Source: Magnaporthiopsis rhizophila (Eukaryota > Ascomycota > Sordariomycetes > Magnaporthales > Magnaporthaceae). From it: DNA of 64,000 bases. The position numbers were made by a program, and so were the translations under genes. The notes beneath the pieces were generated by a model. The model was given only the letters and a program-made list of their open reading frames with translations. It ran no database searches and had not been told where the DNA came from. Shown here in pieces: positions 23,759 through 35,261 of this stretch (position 1 is the first letter of the stretch; each line of letters starts with the position of its first letter). The stretch is from positions 122,563 through 186,562 of the forward strand of contig PYSS01000079.1 in the NCBI GenBank assembly GCA_003049465.1, read 5' to 3'.

Positions 23759-26591
23759 GGCGGGCAGGACTCTCGTTGGTCCTCAGTTCCTAGTCCTGAC
23801 GCAGACGTGGATGCCAGGCGCAAGCGAAGGGTGCTGTGCCAAGCTGCGGGAGGCTTGAGGGCCAAGAGCGCCGGTTGCTCTGGCGTGTCGAGGCCAAGAA
23901 GGGTGGCGGGTGGGAGGTGTGCCGGATGCTTTGCTCGTCCGCCTCAAGGCAGTAGGGTGGCGGTCGATAGGTTTACCCTCTGCATGAGGAGGACTGAGAA
24001 GCAACACCACAAACTTTGCACGGGCGTGTCTAGGTTTTTATGTATCGAAGCTAGGTCTCGTTTATTTGCGCATAGGAGAAGCGGAGACACAACGGCCAGA
24101 CCCTAGCTGCTCAGGCGGGAGGGACAGCTATTCTGGGGCGGAAGGCAGGTAGGTGCATGCCGGGGAGAGCTGATCGACGCGGGCAAAAAAGAACACCATG
24201 GACAGTAAAGTCAGGAGTCGGGATGATACACACAGAAGGTACTCCCACGCCACCCCCGGGCCAGGAGGCCAGCCGACAAGTACTCTGTACCTCCGCCACC
24301 ATCGGTCCAGCAGGGGTCGCCGTGGTTGTCCATCTGCGTTTGCTATAAAAGCGTAGGACGCAGAAGAACCATTGACAAATGAGGTCTACCATGCAAGATG
24401 ATGTTGCGGGTGTGAGGGTGGGGCTAGCCCTCCTGCATGCTTAGCAGCCGGGAAGCCCCACGCGGAGGGAAGGTGGGAGAGTTGCTGTGATGGAAGGTGC
24501 CAGTGGACATGGGTACCCGGTATCTCAAAAGGTACCTGGAGTGGCGGGCAGGAACGACTGGGCTGAGATGAGGGTTGCGAAAAAAGAAATACAGTAATAA
24601 TAAACCCACGTTTTTCAGCCACGGCGTTCCATGGTATGGCTGGCTCTCCATCACGTCTTTGAGCCTCGAAGGAAAACGTAATTTGCGCCGGTCCAGGCGA
24701 AACCTAACCGGTACGTCCTGAAGTTCGGGGTTGGGCGGCGGGTACAAGAACTCTAGATACGGCTGGAGGGGTCGGTCCCAGCTGCACCTCGGACAGGGAT
24801 GTCGCAGCGAGGTGGTGTCCCGTAACCTCCTAGTGCGGAGGGAGGCTCTTGATTGGGTCGTTAGTGCCGACCTCATCCTCGGCGCAAATGGCGACATCGA
24901 TTGGGCCCGCATGACAATGCCATCGTGAACCAACCACAACGACAGCTTTAGCTTCAAAATCCGTCGCCGGCGCGTTTGCGGAAAGGCCGCCGTCTTACCT
25001 CAACGCTGCGTGGGTGCAGTATATTGGACTGGGCGGAGGAGTGCAGAAAAGCCCCCCACGCTTATGAGGATCTTTGACGCGTCCGTCGCCCAGCTCGGTC
25101 GAGCTTACGGACAAGCACGTGTTTGTCTTGGTGTGATTGATGCCATTGAACTTCCCTTCCTGGCCTCCCGCGACACTGCTTGATTCGACTGGGACTAGAG
25201 CCAAACCAGCCACCGACCAAGCGTCAACGACAAACGACTTCATCGCAAGATCTGCGCATATGCCTAGTCGCTACGTGTAAGTGCCCTTCTCGGCCAAACG
25301 CACCAATACTTTTCTTCCGCCCGGCCCTTCCCCTTTCCTAGTCCGCTCCGTTGATATTGGCGTTTTCTTATTATTACCCGCGGCTGTTTGGAAGGTGCTC
25401 TGGCTCAGGCATGTACAACTGATTTCCTCTGGAACTGCAAGCCTCGCCGTCTCGCCTTGGTGGAATCATCTCCTGTGCTCTCCTGCCATTCCTGCTCACT
25501 TGTTTTCTCCTGTGAAGACGCGCCTGCCATGAAAAACGGGGAAATCGTTTCGGGTGTCTGTGGAATGCCTGCCTGCTCACCAGCTCAGCTGAGCACGCGA
25601 CAGAACAGCAACTACCACTTACGTTCCCCATCGAGATGAGCCCCATCGATGACATTTTTGCCATCCGGTCGAAAAGAGCCGACCCCATCTGCCTGGGGTG
25701 CAATTGCCTCGTCCCGGTTGTACGGAAGGCCTCCAGGCTCATGCAACCTTTCTCCACAAGGCTCTTGGGGGTGTTCCAATGTTGGATCCTTCCCACCCGG
25801 GGCGATTGCGTGATTCAGCCACGAACAGTCGTCATGTCCAGCCCTCCAGCGGACAACTCAGCTTGTGGTCAAAACTATTGCTAATACTTCTGTGGCTAGT
25901 GAATCACATCTCTCAGAAGACGGGCTGTTCTCCAGTAACGGAAGTCCGGGCGTGATATGGACGGGGGGTTCTGGTATACATCATCCCGCGCAGCTCCAAA
26001 CCCTCCCCTGCCATGGCTGCTTTGTCAGTCCTTCGTTTCTTCGAGCCCATCGGAACTTCCGCGACGGCTAGGTCCAGAGCTGAGAACCATGACACCTCTC
26101 CTCTCGCTTAACTTGCCCAGAACTGCGTCTAGCTCATCTCCTAAGCGGCATTTCCTTGGACATGGGTCATGCAAGGAGACCATCCCATTCAGACCCAAGG
26201 AACTGGCTCAGCCGCTAGGTCGCCCCTGGATGCCCATGGGTGGCGGGATGGTGATCTACGCTCGATGACTGCGACATGACAGGGAACCTACCGCATTGTT
26301 ACACCTACGTGGTCATCATCCCACGCTCCGTGGGGTTGGTTTGCATTTCCGCATCGGCTGGGCGATGTTATGAAGGCGAGACGGCTGAAATTTAGTCACG
26401 ATTTCGGAGGCATTGCAAGTTTCGCCACAGGGCCTGGTTCGGAGAACGGAGTCTCCCACCTTGGCTGGCGCAGTTTGTGGCGATAGAGTCTTAACCGGAA
26501 CCGAGCAGAATAGGTAGTCATCTGATAGATCTTCTGCGACAGTGGCGATATCTGTTGTCGCAGGCCATTCACTGCAAGATAGTGCAGCAAA
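23759..26591. other. Long spacer between the sulfate permease and bHLH genes
   Basis: About 2.8 kb between two divergent genes, presumably holding both promoters. No gene could be supported. A minus-strand stretch near 24590-24790 reads like protein over some 50 residues (YPPPNPELQDVPVRFRLDRR) but has no start, partner exon or known domain. Confidence 0.45.
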
Positions 26592-27651
26592 ATGAGTTTC
26601 CCCTCAGCTCAGAATCGGTCCGTCCTCCATCATAAACAGGACCAAGATCCGCTTCAACCGTCGGGTAGCGCCGAGGGGACAATGCTCGAAGTTGATCCTT
26701 CAATCCATTCCCTGCTTGCGTTTCTGCAGCACGCCAGCGATCCAAATCCACTTGGAATCGAAGGTCCTGCCGCCGGCATCTACTGGCCTGAGTCTTCTCA
26801 CCACCAACGGTTGCCACACGCCAATTCCCTAATTGTTCGTCTTAGGGTTTCCTTCTGCTTACCTACATATTCCGGAGCTGATGCTGCCTTGACTGTCTCC
26901 TATCCTCGAATACACACTATCTACCTCTGCGTACCAGCATCCATCCCGACTTTATTGATCCAAACTTACCCGTACACAGGATGATCCACGCGACGATGGG
27001 CCGCAGTACTTCTCCTCCTGGGATCCCCATGGTATACCGACCCCGCAGTCAGCCGACGAGCCAGCCGAGTCCGAATCCGCGGGCCCTTTAGCATTTGCCG
27101 ACCGAGAATTCAGCGACAATCCGATACCCTCTCCTCCTCCTCCTCCTCCTCCACTACCGCAGGTCCTCCCATTCCTCCCGCAAAGGCGCATTATTACCAA
27201 CTACAACCAAAAACCCCAGTGGGCCCTCGGGCCAAGGACGGCATCGGTATCGACAGCAGCAGTAGCAGTAGCAGCCGAGGCGGCGTCCAAGCGCAAGGCG
27301 CACCGCGTCTCGGAAAAGGCGCGGCGAGACCGTCTGACGGGCGCCATCCGGGACCTCGAGGCCCTGCTGACCGTGGGGTACAGCCCGGGGCAGGACGAGG
27401 TGCTGGACGCGGCGGGCCAGCTGAACGCGCTGTCGTCCAAGGCGGACGTTGTGGAGCTGGCGATCCGGTACATCAAGCTGCTCAGGGAGGAGAGGGGCGC
27501 TGCGGGAGCGGGAGGGTCCAAGGCCAGGAGGAGGGGAAAGGAAAGGCGGCTATTTGATGAGCCGGAGCCGCTACAGCTCGATGCGCAAGAAGAGGCATCT
27601 GCGGATGCGGAGCTGCCTCTATCGCCGTCGATGAGAGAGGAGACGGGATAG
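26592..27651 (+). CDS. bHLH transcription factor
   Basis: I model two exons, 26592-26834 and 26980-27651, giving about 304 residues. Exon 2 is open from 26959 but has no in-frame ATG before the bHLH, so an upstream exon is needed. The frame starting at ATG 26592 supplies it in the same phase. The donor is uncertain: GTTCGT at 26835 best matches GTNNGT, while GTTTCC (26847) and GTACCA (26931) also keep frame. The acceptor is GTACACAG ending at 26979. The basic region SKRKAHRVSEKARRDRL has the E-box-contacting His, Glu and Arg positions. Helix 1 (TGAIRDLEALL), a 25-residue loop and helix 2 (SSKADVVELAIRYIKLL) follow. A proline run precedes it, and an Arg/Lys-rich patch follows it (ARRRGKERR). 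The protein is probably nuclear and binds CANNTG sites. Resemblance to Pho4/NUC-1-like factors is only general, and target genes are unknown. Confidence 0.75.
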
Positions 27652-28300
27652 GAGGCCAGGGGGCGTGGAGGCTAAGGTAGTAATTCGAGCCGGGGTAACT
27701 CTGTTTGCTGCTCAAAGGTTTAGCATGTCGTCTCTTCCGACATGTCGGGGGTAGCAAGTCATTTTTGGGCGGGCGCGAGGGGGATTTAGAATAACCTGGA
27801 ACGGACCAACGAGGCGATGCGTGAACTTGTTGGAATTTAATACTTTCTATTTCGAGCGCGTAAGCTCTCCTTAATGCCTACCCACGTACTGCACACTTTA
27901 TTTTGACTGAAGCGCCCTCGCTGCATCTTCCTGTGGATAGAAGGGGTACCGTGCGTGAGCTGGCAGACAATCAAAAGCACTGTGCGATTCAGGGGCTGGC
28001 GTTCGCTCAGTGTTCGATTTCAATCTGGTGGCCAGGCAAGCCCCGCCTACGTCGCCAAGGATATTTAAGCAAATAGGTAGTCTTATCGTTAAAACAATCT
28101 ATTAACGGCTGTCAATTCCTCTGATGTTTATCTTTGTACTATATCAAATCTATATCTCGCTCCATGCCCGGCCCTTGCCCGCTTCCGTTTAAAAATCCCA
28201 CGTCGGCCTCAAAGAGATCCCGGCGCAAACCGTCGAAGCCACTTAATAGGTTGATCTGAATCCAGGATATCGGCTACCCTCCGGCTGATCTTTGGGCAGC
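27652..28300. other. Convergent 3' spacer between the bHLH and MFS genes
   Basis: Probably the 3' UTRs of the two genes. No gene or notable repeat is seen. Confidence 0.5.
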
Positions 28301-30635
28301 TCAAGGATTGCTAACATAGCTCCGCGCCCGCCTCAAATCCTCCATATCCCTAGCCGGCTCCTGCGCCGCGGCCGAGTCCTTGCCCTTTTCCACATCCGCG
28401 TCCGACGACGACGAGTGCCGCTGCTCGGTCCCGTCGTCGTCACCGCCACCGTAGGCATACCTGCTCCGGCGGCGGATGGCCGCGCCGTAGCGCCAAAACA
28501 GAAACGGTATGGCGCAGCAGGCGACGCTGATGAAGGCAAGCAGCGTCGACGCCCACTGGTCGCCCAGGCGGTCGTACATCTGCTCCGTGAAGAGCACGAC
28601 GGCGGCGCCCCAGAAGCTCCTGATGAAGGTCTTGGCGGCCAGCGCCGAGGCGGCCTGGTGCTGGTACGAGTCCACCAGGTAGTTGTTGGCCGAGTTGTAC
28701 AGGAAGATGAAGCCGAAGCCGACGCAGAAGCCGCCCATGGCCGGGCCGGCCCACGGCATGTGCGGGTACGAGGTCCAGGCGAAGATGAAGAGGCCGATCG
28801 GGATGAACCAGCAGCTGCACATCATGGGGATCAGCCGCACCTCGGCCGGCGGCTTGCCGTTGTGCTTGCGCACCAGTTTGAGGTAGTGGTTGTTGACGAA
28901 TGGGGCGCAGAATGCCGAGATGAGGACCTGTGGGCTGTGTTAGCAACGACCGCAAATGCAAGAGAAGCTTGGGAATAATACTACTTACGCCGATAGCGCA
29001 AGGAATAAACATGAGACCAGTCTGTCCAGCCGTGAAGCCTTTACCCTTCTGGTATATAATTGGGAATGCAATGAAGAACCTGCATAAAAGAACCAAGATT
29101 AGTATTTCCATGTATCACTTTTTTCGCCAGCATTTCTCGGGAGGGTAAACCTACATGTACAACAGGCCATACAAACAACTCATGTACAGCGAGATCAGGA
29201 ACACAATCAGCTCGCCAAACAGCAGCTGAAACGGGCGGATGAGGAAGATGACCAGCCTCTCGCCCGTCGGCCGCATGTCCAGATCCTGCTCCGTGACGTG
29301 GTGGTGGTGGGGGCCCTGCTCGCCTGTCTTATTCTTTTCCTGGCGCCTCAGCCGCGCGGCGCGGCTGGCCAGGATCGTGGGCGCGTACGTCTCGGGCACG
29401 GTAAAAGTGATGAGGACCCACACGACGCCGGCGAGCACGAGCTGGATCCAGTACAGCCACCGCCAGCCGGCCGCGTCGGCCAGGTAGCCGCCGACGAGGG
29501 GCCCGATCGCCGGGCCGATGAATGGCGCCGCGCTGAAGGCCGCCATGGGAACGCCGCGCTCGTTGTTGCGCCAGAGGTCGGCCAGCGTGCCGCCGACGAG
29601 CGTCATCGGGGCCGAGAAGGCGATGCCGTCGATGGCGCGGCAGACCAGGAGCGTCTCGATGTTGGTCGCCAGCGCGCAGGGGATGATGAAGATGACGGCA
29701 GCGAGGAGGGTTGAGCCGCTGGGAGGAGCAAGGCACTGTTAGCAGATCCACCTTACAGGCAGGCAGGGCGTTGGGATCGGATGGGGCGGGTTGTCGAGGT
29801 GCGTACTAGATGATGCGTCTGCCGTAAATCTCGGAAAGCGGTGCAAAGATCATGGGACCTGGGGAGGGAGATGAGAAGGAATTAGCTTTAGTTAGGCCAA
29901 GAGAATCTAGCCAGTCAAAAAATGTCCAGAAAGTTTCGGGGGACAGAACGCACCAACGCCGAAACCAACGACAAAGACGGTGATGCTGACCAGCGCCACC
30001 TCCTGGCCAACGCCAAACTCTTCCACCACGCCGGCGATGTCGGCCGTGATGACGCTCGACGCGAAGGCGACGACGAAACAGGTGATCGCCACGATCATGG
30101 TCGCGTACCACTTGTACGCCCTCGACCAGTTCTTGGGGTTCTCGGCGTCGCCCGGCACAAACGTCACGAGCCTGTAGGGGCGGCCGTCGGGCGCCCGACG
30201 CTCTGCGGGGCCGGGTATCTCGCCGGCCGGGTTCTCGGTCGTGAACTCGTCAAAGTTGGCGTCGGCCGTCAGGGTCCGGTACGGCAGGCTCAGGTCCAGC
30301 TGCGGGTCCACGTGGCGCTCCTTGAGACCATTGCTGCGGCCCGACGTGACGGTGGATGACCTTGACCGCCGGCATCCGGTCGGGTTGCTGGCGCTATTGC
30401 TGTCGCTGTGTTGGTGGTGGTCGTCTCTTGAAGCCCTCCGTGGTGACGACGGCGATGGCAAGGGTTCGCCCTTGGGCCGGGGCACGATGGACTGGTACCG
30501 GGCATCTTCTTGGCTGCTTCCGCCTTCTTCGAATGACCGACGTATATTGTGTTCGTCTGGAACGTTTCCCGGTGGCTGTTGGGCTTCTCGATTTGCGACA
30601 CCGGCTGTGCCTGGTGTAAACACGATACCTTCCAT
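28301..30635 (-). CDS. MFS drug:H+ antiporter (DHA1-type multidrug exporter)
   Basis: Five exons, 30635-29954, 29858-29807, 29718-29155, 29079-28989 and 28927-28301, encode about 671 residues. Every join restores membrane-protein sequence (FGVG-PMIFAPLSEIYGRRIIY-GSTLLAA, LLYM-FFIAFPII, CAIGV-LISAFCAP). A hydrophilic N-terminus of about 190 residues precedes 12 predicted hydrophobic segments. The DHA1 pattern PLSEIYGRR lies in the loop after TM2, and GWRWLYWIQ lies before TM6. A central loop contains a His run (PHHHHVTEQD). The C-terminus is an acidic, Ser-rich tail. The protein is likely a plasma-membrane exporter of small hydrophobic compounds; the substrate cannot be read from sequence. The start is the ATG of MEGIVFTPG; sequence upstream of it in the same frame is hydrophobic leader and unlikely to be translated. 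Confidence 0.9.
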
Positions 30636-32050
30636 GGCGATACTCAGGAAAAGAGGCAGAATCAGTATGTTCGGGTAGAATTGGGAGGCTAAAAGGTACA
30701 AAGATAAAGGGGAAGTCACCCCAAGGAAGGATGGGCATTTAGAAGATGAACGACGACCTTTGCTAATTTTGCACTGGGGGTGCGCGTTTACTTATATACT
30801 CCAGCCAAACCCCTCCAACCCCTGAAGGAACCCTTTCCGGAAGGCCAGCATTCTGAGTAAATACACAGCAAGATATGACGAACAAGCACCGGGACCCACC
30901 GAGCTTGACTTCATAAAAATGCATCATGGCTACGAGATACTGTACCGACGTTGCAACACCGTCCGCGCTAGCGGGAATAGCACGGGCTGCAGCCGAGCCG
31001 CAGGGCTAGCTTCAGCTCCCCTTACCTTTTTTTTATTGGCTTGAAGGGAAGGGTGCGGCGGTGGAGATTAAATAGGCTGGTCCAGCCCATCAACACATCG
31101 GGCAGCTTCGAGTGGAAGGCTTCGTATTTTTTTTTTCCACTTGCTTTTATGTCATAACAGCCGCATACAATATCACTCGCGGCTCTGCCCGTAAAAGAAA
31201 CAAAAAGGCAGTGGTGGCAAACCGTATTCCATGACGCCAGCGGGGCTCTTTGTCACTGGCTGCACATGTGGCCAAGAATGGCCACACCTCGTTCGGAATT
31301 CGGCATACCATATTCAAGGTGAATGGTGTGGATGCGATCACACCGTTATCGGCGGTGGCGGAGGTCTGCGAACGCGCTAGTGCTTTTTTTTTCTTGGTTT
31401 ATTTTATCATGTCGTCAAATGCTTGTTCCAAGGTCAGATTCGAAGGCTCTGCACTGTGCTGCATATGCATGCCATGTAAAACTGGGTATGGTATGCCATA
31501 GCCGAGCTGCTTCCGTCCTATCTGCCGTATATTCCGCTCGCCCGGATGCGTCACCGACTCAGCCCACCGTTGCCGAAGCAAATTATCCTTAGCTAATAAG
31601 CCCATCCTATGCGATTATCAACTATTTCTCGCTAGGCATTCACCGAGGCCCACGCATTAACCATGTCTCCCGTCCTCAGCTCTGTTAAACAAACGCTTCT
31701 CATTATATGATACTGCCGTCCTTCCTGTGCCCGAAGTCATTAAGAGTAGGAGAAAACGAGCCGAAACGAAGGGCAATATATATCTGCCCTTCGTCTCCAC
31801 AGGGTAACCTTTCACAGACGCCGCTGGTTGCCGAGCCGGCTTTCAGGTCGATCCCATTTCTCGGACGCAAAGCTTAGCCACCATCCGAGCCTGGAATCAC
31901 ACCCATTTTCACCCCTGGCCCTTTGTGGCCCAACCGGCCAGGTGAGTCTGGCAGGGTCGAATGCAGGCTGGAGCCGCAGCTGATGACGGCACGACCATCT
32001 ATCGGTTCCTGGTTTCCACCACATCCCGTAGCAAGAAATGCCAAGTCGCT
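30636..32050. other. Spacer upstream of the MFS gene
   Basis: It contains the MFS promoter and the 3' region of the HET-domain gene. T runs occur near 31029 and 31129. No gene is seen. Confidence 0.5.
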
Positions 32051-34709
32051 CTAGACCAGAAGGATCTCCTGAATCTGCGAATTGCCAAAGAAATTTTTCA
32101 CACGTGGGACCGTAAAGATGCCGACCCGCTGAAGCGAGAGGAGTCCGCTCTGAGCCGTGTCGCCGCCTCGGCTCTCAACCCCAGAGGCACCGGCAGACTC
32201 GGGTCTTTGGAGCACCAGGCCAATATCCCAGGTCTCGCGCTCGAGCTGTTCGTACCAGGCTGCCTCGCCGTCGCTATCCGCACCGTACACCGCCCTGGGC
32301 TTGAGGACATGGGTGTCGGGGTAGTTGACAATGTCGGGAGCGACACATCCGAGAAGCAAAAAGTATGCGTAGAGGGGCTCCTTTTGAGACTGCGCCCGCT
32401 CGGCCCAGTGGTCGCAATCCCACTTGAACACGGCGTTCATCATCAAGAGCGTATCCAGCTCCATAGGCGGAGGCGCGTCACGGAACCAGCTTTGTAGCTG
32501 CCTGAACTGGGCCCAGTGGGCGTTTTGCTGCGCGGGAGGCAGGTCGGCCGGGATATCCGGGGGCGGCGGGGGCGGGGGAGGAATCCCAGTCCCGCGTATC
32601 GTTGCAGGCCGTAGCGGTAGGCCCACCGGAGAAGGGAGAAAAAAATCCATCAATGGGCTGCTCGAAGGTACAAAGGGCTGGCCCTTGTGCCATCGGAATC
32701 TCGGGCTGATCTTGGCCAGCATCAAGCGCCCGCGTAGAGAGATTGCCCAGGAGTCGCCGCTCAGTGCGCCGTACTCGGTAGATCCCGCCAGGGAGCGGTG
32801 GTCAATCGCCTCGACCTCGAAGCCGGCGTCAGACACAAACATCTTGCGACGCCGGCCGAGCGTGTAATCCAGGAGGACGACCGAGTCGGCGGGCTCGGTG
32901 CCGACAGATGCCCAGGACCACGACGGCACCGCGGACCGGCAGTCGAACCTGTAGCTCTTTCTCGCAAGCCCTTCGTCCACTTTGTTCACCCACCAAAGGA
33001 GGGATTTGGCCAGCTCTTCGGGCGTGTTTGCAATCAGGCCGGCGTAGTAGCCTGCTTGGTTCTTCCCATACACCGACATGTACCCGGCGAGCGCATGGAG
33101 ACGGTGCTGGTTCTCTGGCATGCTCAGGCGAGTGTAGAGTCTTATCAGGGCGCCCCAGCGGTTGCTGTAGAAAGATGCCGCAAAGGGATCGTCGTCGGGA
33201 CTTTGCTTCGAGGGCACGGTCGCCAGGGGAGACGGGGTGTGCGGGTCAGGCAGGCTGTTCTTAATGGAGATGCTGCACTCGCACTTGAACCCGGTTTGGC
33301 ACTCCCAGACCATCTCGGAGCCGTGGAAATGCACCGTCCGCGTCGAGGTCAGCCGCTGCATGAACGACCAGGCTGACGACAGCATGGGGCCTAGCTGCGG
33401 CATCCAGGGAGGGGTCGGAAAGTTCCAGTAGAGGTTGATCAAAGTGTGCCCGCAACGACCGACTTTGTCAGAGCAGAGATGATGATGGCTAGCGCAGAGC
33501 CGCCGTCGCATATAAACGGAAAACTTGTGCTTGCCGCGGCTCAACACGACTTCATGCGTCCTCATGGACTCGTCTCCAACCCCAATCTCGTCCGCCATGG
33601 TCGTGGCCCAGGGAGCGGGAACGAGTCTCCTGGGGCCCAAAAAGGTGGCCCCGGCATCCCGCAGCCTGGTTGGGGAGATGGTGAAGATGGAGGCCCTGTA
33701 TATCTCTCCGAGGTTCTCGATATGCCAGTGGAAGTCCTCGTCGTCGTCTTGAATGACACAGAGGGCATCGATCCAAAGGTACCGCAAGCCCTGCTCCGAG
33801 GCGACGGCCACGGCATCCTTGAATGCGGCCGGGAGGTCGGCCCAGCGGATGCCGCGTTTGAGGGAGGCATAGTTGCTGGTTGTGAGCCTGTAGATGGCCG
33901 CGTCGGCGCCACCGTCGGCGTGGCGGCTGGGACACGGATGGATAAATGTGGCGTAGTCCCCGTCGGCGGCGCGGTCGAAGGGGTCGACCAGCCTGACTCG
34001 CGACCGTGGGTTGCCACTCAAATCCAGCATCCTCCTCGGGCCTGGGCCGTCCGACGAAGCCCGCCACTCGCGACAGAAGGCATGGTTCTCTTGGCAGTCC
34101 TTGGTCCACTCCTTGATTAACTTTACCCGACGGTCCGTACTGGGCTTTGGTGCAACCTTTCTGCCCGGTCCAATTCCCTTGATGGGTATCGGAGAGGCTG
34201 TGAGCCCACGTGAGAGGTCAGCCAGCGCCAAAGCCCGAGTAGATACCACCAGACAGTCAGGCAGCGAAATGGAAGCCCAGCGAAGATAAGATAAAAAGGC
34301 GTGGTGCACGCCTGCCAGCTCACGGTTACTAACAGGAACACGGGTCGCTGAACAGCTCAAAGCAAACGGTGAAGCGGCTTCTGCGCTTCTTGGTCCAGTC
34401 CCGCATCACGGACGGCAGCCGGATTAGGGCGGCGAGCTCTAGCGGGCCCCCATCGACCATGGTCATGAACAGGTGGGAGCGGTCCGGATTGAGGCTGCGC
34501 AGGAACCTGTTCATCGGCAGGCCGGCGCGGACGCTCTCGGTGAATATCTCGAGCCCGCGGAAGATGGCGTAGCATATCTGGCAGCCCCTTCCCTTGCTCT
34601 TCAGGAGGGCCGCAAAGCTGATTTTCAACCGAGCCCACCGCGGCGGCTCCCAGCTCTTAGCAGCTTCTGCCTTTTCGGGCCGTAGATCGAAGCAGACATC
34701 GCACACCAT
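32051..34709 (-). CDS. HET (heterokaryon incompatibility) domain protein
   Basis: Two exons, 34709-34334 and 34197-32051, encode about 840 residues. The intron (34198-34333) uses GTTAGT and GCTCACAG and joins DPCS to SPIPIKG. The N-terminus has a Cys pattern seen in many HET proteins (CDVCFDL...GCQICYAIF). The HET core lies at about residues 205-310: RLTTSNYASLKRGIRWADLP, then the hallmark LRYLWIDALCVIQDDDED, then YRASIFTISPT. The usual LSHCWG-type box just before it is not recognisable; the sequence there reads FIHPCPSRHADGG. The C-terminal half includes the frequent VPSWSWASV motif and a proline run. HET proteins mediate non-self recognition and cell death in fungal hyphae; whether this one is active is unknown. 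It has no NACHT or repeat domain. Confidence 0.88.
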
Positions 34710-35261
34710 GGTCGCTTCGGCGCCACGGCTTGCATAGCCCTAAAAACGGCGTGGTGATTCGAGCATGTGGGGGCTGCGCGGCGATGCCTGGTCGACAATC
34801 ACGCGAGCCTCAGTGAGTTCTGACGCGTGTGTGAGCCCAAGCTCGGGCAGCTTCAGATTCCCAGCTGAGCGGCAATGGTGGTGTCCCTCACTAGACAAGC
34901 CGCGTTGGGCGCCCCTTCCAGGAGGCCCCACATATGGAGGGTGCGAGCGGCGTGCTGCGCTTATGTAATACAATCGAGCCTGGCCAAGGCCCGAAGCTCA
35001 AGACGGCAGTTGGGACGGGACGCCATCTTAGGTTGCTCCGTGAACCCCTTGACGTCATCAATGCGGAGCGGGAACTGATAAGGTCTATTCCAGTAGGTGG
35101 TACCTTAGACAGTAGCGTCTGGTTGTCATCGCTTCTTTACTCCGAACAGATGCAATGGTGAAGGTTGGGTGAGTGTTTTTTTTTTTTAAATTTCAAAACA
35201 GCAATGCAATGCAAACCATCCAGCCCATATCATCTTCCTTTCTGTGGGGCCCCGGCTCCCT
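34710..35261. other. Spacer between the HET and aminotransferase genes
   Basis: It holds the HET gene promoter and the aminotransferase 3' region, with a short T run near 35178. No gene is seen. Confidence 0.5.

Noticed and set aside
24590..24790. Minus-strand stretch that reads like protein (LYPPPNPELQDVPVRFRLDRR...)
   Set aside because: It has no start codon in a sensible place, no recognised domain and no clear splice partners; the surrounding frame turns hydrophobic and random. It may be a relic exon but cannot be supported.
24888..24897. CYS3-like site (ATGGCGACAT) upstream of the sulfate permease
   Set aside because: It differs from the ATGRYRYCAT consensus at one position and lies more than 1 kb from the start codon, so chance is likely.
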